DNA of 64,000 nt from the NCBI GenBank assembly GCA_018398805.1, contig JAGFBZ010001970.1:848501-912500 (forward strand). The letters run 5' to 3'. The notes below the pieces were generated by a model that ran no database searches, was not told the origin of the DNA, and saw only the letters and a program-made list of their open reading frames with translations. Below, in pieces: positions 33,566-42,965 of the stretch (its first letter is position 1; each line of letters opens with the position of its first letter). The translations under genes and the position numbers were made by a program. The DNA is from Hirundichthys speculiger. Its lineage: Eukaryota > Chordata > Actinopteri > Beloniformes > Exocoetidae.

Positions 33566-33950
33566 TTAAAGGTGGAGTAGGTGTTGTTTGAAAAACGGTT
33601 CCAACAATCCAACTCAAGTGAGATTTTGAAAATATACCCTCCCTCTCCTCCCAAAGGCTCGCCTCCTCCTCTTCATCACCCTCGAAACAGCCTTCACATG
33701 ATTCACTCTGCATGAACCATAGGGAGGGAGGGAGGGAGGGGTGATATTTGATGGACTATTAGGCTCAAAATAGTGATGATCACTTTTTTGATTGGTCAGA
33801 GTTTTTCTCTGATTATACTTCTAGCTGGACCAAAATGTTTTAGTTTTTTTTGCAAACATTTTATTTCAGTGGGTGCATGGAAATGTGAAAAGGTTTTCAG
33901 GCAATATTGTAAAGAGTGTTGCAAAAAAACAACACCCACCCCACCTTTAA
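33566..33950. mobile_element. TTAA-flanked non-autonomous DNA element (385 bp)
   Basis: Begins TTAAAGGTGGAGTAGGTGTT and ends with the inverted AACACCCACCCCACCTTTAA. The ends match over about 20 bases with three differences and include a TTAA at each side. TTAA target duplication is used by piggyBac and Kolobok elements. The interior includes (GGGA)n at 33,719-33,740 and no transposase. Confidence 0.75.
33719..33740. repeat. (GGGA)n microsatellite
   Basis: Five GGGA units inside the TTAA element. Confidence 0.9.
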
Positions 33951-34058
33951 ACATGTTTCCAATCTATCGCAGAATACTCTTAAACTATCTACTGCAGGTC
34001 GGTTATTTTCGTTTGTGCATGTGTGCGCGTGTGTTTACGTCATAGAGGGTAGGCATAT

Positions 34059-34604
34059 GTAGGGCCCTATGAAATCCGTTTTATTTTTTCTCAAATTCCG
34101 TTTTTATTTTTATTTTTGGTTTCTTGGTTTTTTATTTTTCTCAAATTCCGTTTTAAGCATTTTATGCAAATTTAACCCCAATACAGTATATAAAGTAATG
34201 AAATATAGACAATTTATGCAATTATAAACATATTGTGTCCAACAAAACATTCGTTTTTTTTTTGACAAACAAAAAAAAAATTACAAGTTCTTTATATGAA
34301 ATAAATAACTCAAATAGGTAAGATCCATTTAAAGTGCAAAAAAGAAATAAATTGCAACAGCAGTAAACTAATAGTTTTAGCTTGTTTAATTTCTTCTGTT
34401 ATCAGACTCATAGTTTGTCTTGATGTACCTCACATATATTTACTATAGTTTATGTAGATATTATCAAATCCAAAGCACTGAACACTGGCTGTGTGTATGA
34501 GTGTGTGTCCGTGTGTGTTTTTTTTCTTTAGGTGTTCCAGCTATTACAGACATTACCGTTTAAATACATAATTGTCAACCTCTTTGTGTTTAGTTCAGTG
34601 AGTG
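34059..34604 (-). mobile_element. hAT element terminus and 3' part
   Basis: Starts TAGGGCCCTATGAAATCCG, a terminus I recall for a teleost hAT family, followed by a duplicated TTTTCTCAAATTCCGTTTT motif (34,087 and 34,136). The inverted partner terminus was not found to the right, so the element is truncated or the other end is lost. The zinc-finger relic at 34,605-34,806 probably belongs to it. Confidence 0.5.
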
Positions 34605-34806
34605 ACTCTTGCCTTTTTACATTTGTGCTTTTCACTCATTAAGTGATCCTCACACATATCTTTTCATCTCCATTTAACTGGCAAAACTTGCAGAACATTG
34701 AATCTCCAGACACATAATAATCTGGGGGAAACTGCTCTGCCCTGAACCTGGGAGTAAGTCGGGAGTTCCTTCGCTTCTTTGCCGGTTTCTCAGATGGCCG
34801 CTTCGA
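34605..34806 (-). pseudogene. hAT N-terminal zinc-finger relic (CGGBP1/BED-like)
   Basis: A minus-strand frame from 34,806 reads KRPSEKPAKKRRNSRLTPRF and then DYYVSGDSMFCKFCQLNG. The frame stops at 34,639-34,641. In an adjacent frame the sequence goes on CEDHLMSEKHKC. Joined, this gives a C-x2-C ... H-x6-H zinc finger as in hAT-derived proteins such as CGGBP1. I infer a DNA-binding N-terminus of a transposase, broken by one frameshift. A T run at 34,809-34,831 bounds it upstream. No catalytic region is visible. Confidence 0.55.
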
Positions 34807-34830
34807 CGTGTTTTTTTTTTTTTTTTTTTT

Positions 34831-36364
34831 GCTAATGAGGAAAGCGGGGGCAGGAGGGGGCAGAGAAGTGCGCAGTGTCCCCAGCTTTTAGTGACCCCTT
34901 CTGAAATATTTTCTCGAAAGAAAAGTTCCTTTTAGTCCAGGAGGAAAAAAAAAAAACATAAGGCTCTCCATATGAGCATAAAGATTTGAAGCATCATTTG
35001 AATACCTCAGGGCTGCTGACAGTGGTTTTATAGAACAGCTTTTCTTCAAGTATAAAAACAACTGAAAACTCCACTTGATCACATGTAAAGCCTATGCATC
35101 ACACATGCGAGTAGCTATTCATACCAGCCTGCTCCAACATATGAACCTGTGCAACCTCAGTCACAAATTCACCCACACATAAATACTCATTCCATCACTG
35201 ATCTGACAGGTGAGAATGGCTTGCAGCTGGGTTAAAGGGGAATCACATTTCATAAGCAGGTCACCTCTCAAGGGACACACAGGTTTTTCAGTGTTGCACT
35301 ACAGAGGCAGGTAAACAAAACAAAACAAACAAAAAAAAAGAAATACCCCAAATGAGGTAGTCCTATAAATGAATACAACTAGTGATCTTTATGTTGACAG
35401 TTTGTCTCCTTCCTCCATCTGTCTACGTCTTGCAAGCATTTCACTCCTATTCTCCACATGCAATAGTGCAGCAACCTCCAAAGCTTCCCTTTGATATGAC
35501 AAATAAAAAAAAATAAATAAAATTAAAAAAAAAGAAGCTCTTCTTAAATGCGCTCGTCAAGGCTACGATTTTAATTGGCGGATGCGCATGTGTCTGGAAG
35601 GAGGACACAATTGAAGAAGAAAAATATTGTCCATTCTGTAAATTTATTCATGATGACAGACGAAGACATTTTGAGAGGTTATTTATTGTCTGAATGAACT
35701 GGATAAAGCCTAAAAGGGAACCTGGAATCTCTACGCAGAGAAAATCATGCAGCATCAAACATTTTTGCAGGCTTATTATATTATTCTTTGTTTGTTTTGA
35801 TTCAGTGGATGCAGATTAAATTCTCAGCAGGTTCCATTATCATATATCATTATAATTAGTGAGAATCCCAAGGGGGGAGTGAAGACTGAGAATTCTTACT
35901 GCACATGTCTGAATTTTTTAATTTTCTAAAAACCACTTATACATACCATATTGTGTGACGACTAACCAACTATGCAACAGATGCAGTTTTCTTGGACGAT
36001 TCTGATTTTGAATTTTATCAAACAAAAGGTCTGGTCTGCCAATTGTGATTGTGACACATTCGGATTTTCTTCTCAAGAATCATTATTAAAATGATACAAA
36101 ACCACCAAATGTTTGAATGAAAAAGAGGTGCAAGGATCAAAACGTTATTGTGTGACCTCTCTTTTAGAACACAATTAACAATGGAAGTATGATTTTTTTT
36201 TTTGTCAAAATGTTATATTGATGTTAAAATTCACTATACTCATACTTGGTTGTCACAATGTTTTCATCATCTTTTTTTCTTTTGAATGCCAATCTGAAAT
36301 GCAGATGAACATCTGAGGCATAGTCTTTGCAGCAGGAGGTGGTGCTTGGGGGGAAAGACAGGCA
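34831..36364. other. Unannotated stretch, no gene seen
   Basis: Single-copy-looking sequence with A-rich runs near 35,505-35,535. Confidence 0.55.
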
Positions 36365-36366
36365 TA

Positions 36367-36637
36367 CAGTGATCCCTTAGTTTTCGCGGTTAATGGGGAC
36401 TGGTGCCCCCCCCCCCCGACAATCAAAATCCGCGCTGGGCCGTCTGCGTTTCTCGTGTTGCTTACAGGAGGCTGTGAGTCATCGTTTGATGTTTCGCTGG
36501 CAGCTGCAGCCTCTCGTCTGCTCTTTGGGGTGGATTTTCACAGAATTTCAGCGATTATTTCTTGATTTTTTAATTATAATATATTTCTGAAAAAAATCTG
36601 CGAATAACTCAAACCGGGAAGTAGCAAGGGATCACTG
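36367..36637. mobile_element. Tigger/pogo-like non-autonomous element (271 bp)
   Basis: Starts CAGTGATCCCTTAGTTTTCG and ends CAAGGGATCACTG, flanked on both sides by TA (36,365-36,366 and 36,638-36,639). TA duplication and CAG...CTG termini with CGCGGTTAATGGGGAC fit pogo/Tigger-type elements. A second, longer relative lies at 60,270-60,960. It abuts the piggyBac relic on its right. Confidence 0.75.
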
Positions 36638-36644
36638 TACTTGT

Positions 36645-37153
36645 TTACAGAACACATGCGTTACAAAATGCAGCAGTATATGTACCATGGATGTTCTTGT
36701 TGCAGTTTCTGCATGTGGTTTGCATCTTCATGTTCTTGGATGGTCCACACACTTCGCAACACTCCCTCTTGCCACTGACTGAAACCCAGAATAATGTGAA
36801 AGACTATGAGTTTTGGATTTATATAGATTTATAAAAACCACACAGAGACAGATAAATGCATCAGAATACTTACAACAGAAAGCTCAGGTTGTGCCTCTGC
36901 CATTCTCCTCACTGTTCCTAGAGAAACTGTGGTCCTCAGGCAAAGTTGTTTTCTTTGGTTCCATTTTGGGTTGCTTGCTGTCCAGATTGTAAATGCAGGA
37001 TAGACTGATCTACCGAACATGTTGGGTAACAGATCAGGAGTGTCCACCGTGTCTTCTTTGCCAGCGGCTTGTCTAGTTGTCTGCCCCTCCTTTGCTGGAA
37101 TTGTAGACACATATGACCTCTGGCTAACAGTCCTCCCAGCTCTCTGTTCCATC
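36645..37153 (-). pseudogene. piggyBac transposase C-terminal relic
   Basis: Minus strand, in order: VICVYNSSKGGADN at 37,118-37,076 (the 'YNsxKGGVDxxD' block; its Asp is the third catalytic residue of piggyBac transposases), then a frameshifted 'KTRW' block, then FTIWTASNPKWNQRK near 36,990-36,949 (the 'NAFxIWxxxxPxWN' block). After a gap, 36,776-36,645 reads GKRECCEVCGPSKNMKMQTT and CRNC ... FCNACVL then stop, the cysteine-rich C-terminal finger that binds the element ends. The first two catalytic Asp regions are absent. Between the last two blocks lies an intron-like 95 bp (36,779-36,873, donor GTAAGT, acceptor TTTCAG), though the phases do not join without an indel. The 107-codon frame at 36,829-37,152 is only partly in the true frame. 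Confidence 0.75.
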
Positions 37154-39954
37154 TGTGTAGAGTGAGTTTGTGTCTATATGTGTTTGTTTATGTGTATACA
37201 GATCAAACTGATGCGATAACCGTACGAAAGATGTAAATTTTGGGTTTTTTTTTTCTGTGTTGTTATCACGATACAACAACATTTCAGTTATGTCCTAATA
37301 CTCTACATGTCAACCTTCTAAATGTCATGTGATTGTTGTATGATAGAGGATGGTTTCTTTTTTTTCCCCAACCTTTTTCAAGAAAGAGACCTTGAGTCAC
37401 AGTATTTGAACTGTTTCTATTCTGTGTGCAAGACGGTATTCAGTATTATATTGCTGATACTGATTTGTGTTTGCAGAGGGGGATACATCACAAACCAGTG
37501 CCACTGAAGCTGTTTGAGTTCCTTGTTTTATAGCTTCTCCAGTCAGATTGTGGATGCACTAATGGGTAGCATTCACTCGGAACATGGTCGAACTGGCAGG
37601 AAAATCTGAAAGACCCCTCACAATACATATATCATCTTTTCATCTTTTTCATAATGTGGTGACCACAGGAGCTGCAATCATTTTTGATTTTTCTCTCGGA
37701 ACAATGGTTCCATTTGGACGGGTCGATGAATGGCTATCAGAGTGCTGTGTTTTTCTTTTGAAAGGCTGGAGAATTTTAGGTTCAAGGAAAAAAAAAAAGG
37801 ACTTGGGTGCCTTTTCTCATCACATTGTGAAGATAAAAGCCTCGTGACTCAGCTCCTGTGAACTCCAGTTTAATATCACGAAAAGTTTCCTAAAAAGTCG
37901 ACACTTTGACACTTTGCTGAAGCAGTCAGTGTCTCTTTCTGCTTTTCTGGATTTTCTGAGCGCTGAAGTCTGACTGGAAGGACAGGCAGAGTAATGTTTT
38001 AATGTCCACCAGTTGTGATTAGCCAGGTCTGTGTGAACTGCATCCTACAGCAATGATATGAGGTTTAGCAGCATGGGAAAATTAATATTACACCTCTGAC
38101 TAAGGCGGTGGTAGTTCAGCACAGTGATGACAGCAAGCAGTAAAATGTAGACTTTTGTGATTTTACAAGGAAGAATATCCTTCCAGTAAGTAATATGTCA
38201 GACCTTCAGTCTACTGTTTATTTACATGTATTTTTTAACTTAAGTAAAAATTATTTTATGTTTAAAGCTGGGCTCAGTTGGTGGTCCCAGACAGTAGTGA
38301 CAAAACTGTTGAATCTATCATATATTCATCGTAACCAGCAAACTAGAAAAGCTTTTACTTGGAATTAATGTTTTTTTTCTGTATTTTATTTATTTATACA
38401 CTTATGCTTTCATTAAAACACAGAAACTGATCGCAGGTGACCAAAAATAGAAGTGACCACAAATAGAAGACAGAAATGACTCATATAACATGGCCTTCCT
38501 TTTTTAGTTTGAACTGAGAAGACATGCGAAAAAGGCCAACATTTAAGAATACTAGAATATAATTTTGATGGAGTGTAATACTTGTTTTTTTTTCCCAGAT
38601 AATTTTGTGCTCAAATATGTGTTTCTTGCTGTTGTTTGCCTCTTGGTCATTGTGCGAAAGTTTCCAAAACATATTGTTTCTCAGCTCATGTACATTGTAT
38701 ACTCAGTATTTATCTTAAGCTCAGCTTGGCCTTTGACCTTTATTCCGATGCTTACCACTCCTTCTCATGACCCTCATGCTTCTTTTTTGTATTCTGTGGA
38801 ATGTGTGTATTTAAGAACATCTGTTGTGCTTGCAGAAGAATCTGACCCTTGGAATATAATATATACTCTGTATGGCAACAGTTATGTAGAAAAAGTGTTT
38901 CTTTCTACTTTTTTTTCCCTTTCCCCTGCAGTTAGTCTAATATTGCATTCAGTATAGGGCCAACACAATCTGTCAGATAGATTTAGAGACCAGAGTTGAA
39001 GCTAATGATGCTTCAAGTGACTTGGTAACAAGTGACATTCTCTCATTAAGTAGAAAGATTTGTCAGAGTAGCCAGTAGGTTGGAGGACATTACACAAGGT
39101 CAGAGCCTCTGGCTGCCATGAGAAAATACGGCCCTCTTTATACTAGTCAAAAAAAAACTCCTTCTTCCTACTAACATCTGGCTTCTGAGTGCAATGGAGT
39201 GTGATGGAAGAAGCTTCAGTTGGCATTTGGGCCCATGTTAAATGATTCCAGAGTTGTTTGGGTTGTCACGGGCTTCTGCTCTGATCAACATTGATTGGAA
39301 TATATCAGCTGGATGCACACGGTAATTTTCACGGGTGGCACACTTGAGGCTGTAAGAGTAGGCACAACAGAGTTTTTCTTTACAGAAACATACATTTACC
39401 GATCTTGCTTTGCCTGGAGCCCCTGAAATGATCAGCAACAGCTGATGTACTAAAGATACAAACAGAGAGCAGATTGGGTGATTTTTATCAGTCTTTAAGA
39501 CAGCTGGTGTTCTCAGTTTGGCCGTGAGGAGTGATGTCCACTGTCCTGTCAAAAACAATGAACTAGCCAACTTTTCTCAGAAGGTGATAGTTCTTGGAAA
39601 CTCCATCTCTTCATGTTTTCGTAGCCTAGAGGCTTGTTCTTTAAAAGGTAGTATTGGTTGATTGATAAAACTGCAGTCTGTCAGGTTCTGTTTGCTGTAG
39701 CCATCAGAACACAGTTGTACTTGAGAAGGACTGAATTTTCTTGCTTTGTGCTTGTACCTGCATTCAGAGAAAACAATAAAAATAAAAACATATTTAGACA
39801 CACATTTCTTTTTTTACATTTTATTGCAGCTTTTTGAAATATGCTTTGCAGTCAAAGACAATCATAACTACTACAACAGCTGTGTATACAAACAATAGAC
39901 CCCGAACAATCCCACCCTCCCACAACCTGCACTGCTAGTTCAACAAGAATTACA
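37154..39954. other. Unannotated stretch, no gene seen
   Basis: Single-copy-looking sequence. Open frames of up to 130 codons (for example 38,565-38,957 plus) are rich in hydrophobic residues from T-rich DNA and lack motifs. Confidence 0.55.
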
Positions 39955-39994
39955 ACAACGACGACGACAACGACGACTATTATTATTATTATTA
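39955..39994. repeat. (ACG)n and (TAT)n short tandem repeats
   Basis: Imperfect ACG/ACA units followed by about six TAT units. Confidence 0.85.
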
Positions 39995-40096
39995 GAGTAA
40001 GATTGAGTATTATTATACCTTAACAAAATAAGTGAATTGTCAACTCTAATTGTGAAAAAATACTTGTATAGTACAATCTTATATAAAAATATGTGC

Positions 40097-40208
40097 ATAT
40101 ATATATATATATATATATAGATATATATATATATATATAGATATATATATATATATATATATATATATCCATACAAACATAGCATACCACATACATACAT
40201 ACATACAT
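40097..40208. repeat. (TA)n and (CATA)n microsatellite cluster
   Basis: TA blocks at 40,097-40,168 interrupted by two AG steps, and CATA units at 40,190-40,208. Confidence 0.95.
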
Positions 40209-40460
40209 TTACATACATATGAAATCATATATTAATCATTAAACTGCTATCAGACAACTAAAATAAATGAATAAATTAAATTAAACAAAATTAATGAATA
40301 AATAAATAAGTAAATGAAATGAAATAAAATAAGAAAAAATACAAATAATATAAAAAGAAATTTAAAAAAAGGGTGGGGGGGTGCGCTTCGTAGCCAGTGA
40401 AACATATTTGGATATTGTATTACTGCCTGTGATTTATATAGAACAAGTGTCCGTTATTCA

Positions 40461-40468
40461 GTCTAAGC
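40461..40468. other. 8-bp target site duplication, left
   Basis: GTCTAAGC, repeated exactly at 42,966-42,973. Confidence 0.9.
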
Positions 40469-40552
40469 CAGTGGTTCTCAAACTTTTAATGCTGCGTACC
40501 ACCTGAGAAACTATTGAGCTCTCTACCCACTGCGCAATTTATGGTTCAGAAG

Positions 40553-40883
40553 ACGTCTATTTGACGTCTTTTTGCGACGTCGGAATCACGTCTCGAAAAG
40601 GTGCAGAATAAAATGTTTTTTTGACGTCTTTTCCCGACGTCGCGTGGACGTCTTTTCCCGACGTCGCGTGGACGTCTTTTCCCGACGTCCTGTGGACGTC
40701 TTTCCCTCGACGTCGTGTGGACGTCTCGAAAAGGTGCAGAATGAAATGTTTTTTTGACGTCTTTTCCCGACGTCCTGTGGACGTCTTTCCCTCGACGTCG
40801 TGTGGACGTCTCGAAAAGGTGCAGAATGAAATGTTTTTTTGACGTCTTTTCCCGACGTCGTGTGGACATCTTTCCCTCGACGC
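40553..40883. repeat. Left ACGT array: 24-bp units within 85-bp tandem repeats
   Basis: GACGTC palindromes alternate at 11 and 13-14 bp. These 24-bp units are embedded in an 85-bp unit that ends CTCGAAAAGGTGCAGAAT and a T run. Matching positions recur 85 bp apart (40,721 and 40,806; 40,757 and 40,842). Extra 24-bp units are present at 40,624-40,671. The last copy (40,842 onward) has lost some cores. Open frames on both strands here come from the repeat and are not genes. Confidence 0.92.
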
Positions 40884-41143
40884 TTTATGGACCTCCACTT
40901 CCATTCATCCGGGGCTGGATTAACGTCCACTAACTACCTTCATTAAAGTGTTAAAACTGGACTATTTTGTAATTTACTCTAAGGTAGCAAACTAGAAACC
41001 AAACCAAATTTACATTGCAATTTCTTTTAAATGTAACAATTCAGTAAAATTATAGCATTACATGCAGTGCAAAATAATATAACCATTACCCGTGTTGCAA
41101 CAGTTGATAGCTCACAAAATTAGGAAGAAAGGCAAAAAACAAC

Positions 41144-41425
41144 TTTATTAATATTGATTCACACTATTTACATATTAACATTTGTCATACTATACAGAAT
41201 TTACATATTAAAAATGATTAAGACTACACATTTACAAATTAACAATGATTTAAACTATTTACATAATCTCTACACTACCTACCACATCATCTGCATATGA
41301 ACCACAAGTCCAGTTAAACTAGGTGTTGAGGCCTCCACTTCTGGCTGGTGCATGTTTGAGGTGGTCGGCCACGACTTGTTTTACTTCTGCCTCCGTCGCC
41401 AGGGGGTAGGCCTTCATGACAGCAT
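41144..41425 (-). pseudogene. Terminal exon of a transposon-borne gene, with 3' UTR
   Basis: Minus strand. A pyrimidine-rich acceptor ends in CTAG just before 41,425. The exon then reads, after one base supplied by the upstream exon, DAVMKAYPLATEAEVKQVV, continues ADHLKHAPAR, and stops at 41,319-41,321. A 3' UTR of about 175 bp follows to AATAAA at 41,144-41,149. The coding part is 107 nt, which with the single leftover base from the exon at 41,702-41,804 gives 36 exact codons. The '..ATEaEV...LKhAPxR' ending resembles, from memory, the C-terminus of the DUF4806-type family found in fish repeats. That is an inference to test. Confidence 0.6.
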
Positions 41426-41701
41426 CTAGAAAAAAGTTATGGATTGTCACCATGTCCCTGTAACTGAACTCTCGTAGAAAACTTCTACAAAAATAAATAT
41501 TAGCTTACAATTAGCATACAATTAGCTTAGCAATATTAGCAAGCTGGCTTCAAATGAGAATCAAGAGGAGCACAAAGATTGACAGTTCAAAGCATCTTGT
41601 AGGATTTAATACCACGTAAAAGACATTTAGCAGAAAAATCCTAACTCTTTTAGTTTGATATTACACACTTAAAAAAGAATGAAAACTGTTTTGATAGTTA
41701 C

Positions 41702-41804
41702 CGCTGAACACCATAGCCGAGGCACCCATCACTGCGAAGAACGGCGAGTATTATGCTCCGCTGCAGGCTCTCCCTTTGATATCTAAGTATTCACGTTTCA
41801 GAGA
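41702..41804 (-). pseudogene. Penultimate exon of the same transposon-borne gene
   Basis: Minus strand, 103 nt, bounded by acceptor CATCTTTCAG and donor GTAACT. It reads SLKREYLDIKGRACSGA, then a TAA at 41,751-41,753, then YSPFFAVMGASAMVFS and one leftover base that joins the next exon in phase. The intron between the two is 276 bp (41,426-41,701). The single stop suggests a pseudogene, though the 70-codon joined frame is otherwise open. No upstream exon of the protein is recognised, so the gene is truncated at its 5' side. Confidence 0.6.
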
Positions 41805-42159
41805 CTGAAAGATGAAATGATGGTGGGATGTTGATTGAAGGGTATGTCGGGGCAGTACTACTAACCTGAAAATTATGTTTTCAATATTAAAACCAACGAA
41901 TGGGAGGAAAAAATAAAAACACTTATTTGAAATGTTTAATTACATTATATGAATATAATTTTCATTTAGCCCCGTAATTTGTACGAGAACCCTCAAAATA
42001 CTTCCAGTAATACTCTTTAAACACATTCAGCGTGGACCAGGGTTTTACCTCGCAGCAGAGGGTGTTTTACAGTCAGCTGTGATATGCAACAACGTGGAGT
42101 GTGAGATAATTTGAGTCTCATATCGTGGTCGACAGCGGTGTCCAGATGAGTCCACTTAA

Positions 42160-42368
42160 GGACGTCGATATAACGTCGAGATGAGGACCGATCGGTGGTG
42201 TGCGTGTGTGCGGCGGCGCGCACAATGCGGGAGCCTCTCCCCCGCAATAAAAGTAGGGATAAAAGTTCATTTCTCAGGCGGGGAAAAATCACATTGGGCA
42301 TAAGGTGTCTGGAACGTGGTGACCAGTGGAGCACTTGTGGACGTCAATATAACGTCGAAATGAGGTCC
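42160..42368. repeat. Direct repeat with ACGT pair, 179 bp apart
   Basis: The 30-bp stretches 42,160-42,189 and 42,339-42,368 differ at three positions. Each contains two ACGT cores 11 bp apart (GACGTC-n5-ACGTCGA). The surrounding sequence is GC- and CpG-rich. Confidence 0.85.
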
Positions 42369-42497
42369 TCGTTGGACCAAATCACTACCAGTGTCTGCGC
42401 GTGTTTAAGCGCTTCCGTGCGGACTCAGAAGCGCACTGTGCGCGCGCACAGTGCAGGAGCCGGTCCGTCGCAAATGTCGAAAAAAGGTCCAATAATG

Positions 42498-42697
42498 ACG
42501 TCTACATCTCGACCTATTATGAACGTTGAGCCGACGTCTATATTTGGTCTTTATATGACGTCCAGATTCTGAACGTCATAGCGACGTCTAAAAAGGGTCA
42601 TATTTTGACGTCGAAGTTTCGACCTATTTTCTACGTTCCATAGACGTCAAGATCTGGTCTCTGACGGACCGACCTAAAACTGACGTCATCTGCACGT
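42498..42697. repeat. Right ACGT array, degenerate
   Basis: ACGT cores start at 42,498, 42,523, 42,534, 42,558, 42,573, 42,584, 42,608, 42,633, 42,644, 42,683 and 42,694. Four pairs are exactly 11 bp apart, and these pairs recur at 50, 60 and 50 bp. CGACCTATT and GGTC motifs alternate between them. A perfect TGACGTCA lies at 42,681-42,688. Confidence 0.88.
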
Positions 42698-42965
42698 CTT
42701 TTCGACCTGCAATGTTTGGTGGGTATTGACCACCATGATGACCAATTTTAAAATATAGCCATATATGCCTTCTCAATTAGCTTTCAACACACAGGAGAGA
42801 TGTTTATTCCTTATTGTGGTTATTTATTGTTACCTGAATTTCATTTGAAACGTTGTATTTATAATGCATCGTCATGCATTGACAAGTCATGACGTTCCCC
42901 CGCGTACCACCAGAGAGCGCTCGCGTACCACCAGTGGTACGTGTACCACAGTTTGCGCACCACTG

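Larger units (their letters stand above)
40526..42723. mobile_element. Unclassified 2.2-kb DNA element with ACGT-palindrome arrays
   Basis: Begins CCCAC and ends GTGGG, with TA on both sides (40,524-40,525 and 42,724-42,725). The ends align when one is inverted: CCCAC, then about 20 diverged bases, then AAGACGT and, 11 bp on, GACGTC. From each end the first ACGT lies 26-27 bp in. Both subterminal regions carry arrays of ACGT cores: 40,553-40,883 on the left and 42,498-42,697 on the right, with two more pairs at 42,162 and 42,341. A spliced-gene remnant lies at 41,144-41,804. I infer a non-autonomous derivative of a DNA transposon that makes TA duplications. The superfamily is not assigned. 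Confidence 0.7.
40469..42965. mobile_element. hAT element (outer), interrupted by a 2.2-kb inner element
   Basis: Starts CAGTGGTTCTCAAACTTTT and ends TTTGCGCACCACTG. Inverted termini plus a second shared motif (GTACCACC on the left, inverted on the right) mark it as one of the common teleost hAT non-autonomous families. The flanking octamer GTCTAAGC is a perfect 8-bp duplication. Outer sequence is only 40,469-40,525 and 42,724-42,965 (about 300 bp). Removing the inner element rejoins the two arms at a TA into a sequence like the expected uninterrupted family. Confidence 0.88.

Noticed and set aside
38565..38957. 130-codon hydrophobic plus-strand frame suggesting a membrane protein
   Set aside because: Hydrophobicity follows from T-rich DNA; no start context, motif or exon signals.
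40553..40883. CRISPR-like array
   Set aside because: Units are contiguous 24-bp and 85-bp tandem repeats without unique spacers, in a vertebrate-type genome.
40546..40930. Several 100-115 codon frames on the minus strand with a repeated peptide
   Set aside because: The unit is 24 bp (8 codons) inside an 85-bp repeat, so several frames are open by repetition. The 85-bp period breaks any single frame, and the DNA-level ACGT spacing explains the pattern better.
42017..42572. Frames of 105 and 125 codons in the CpG-rich part of the nested element
   Set aside because: Both strands are open at once because of GC-rich sequence and repeats; neither joins in phase to the two recognised exons.
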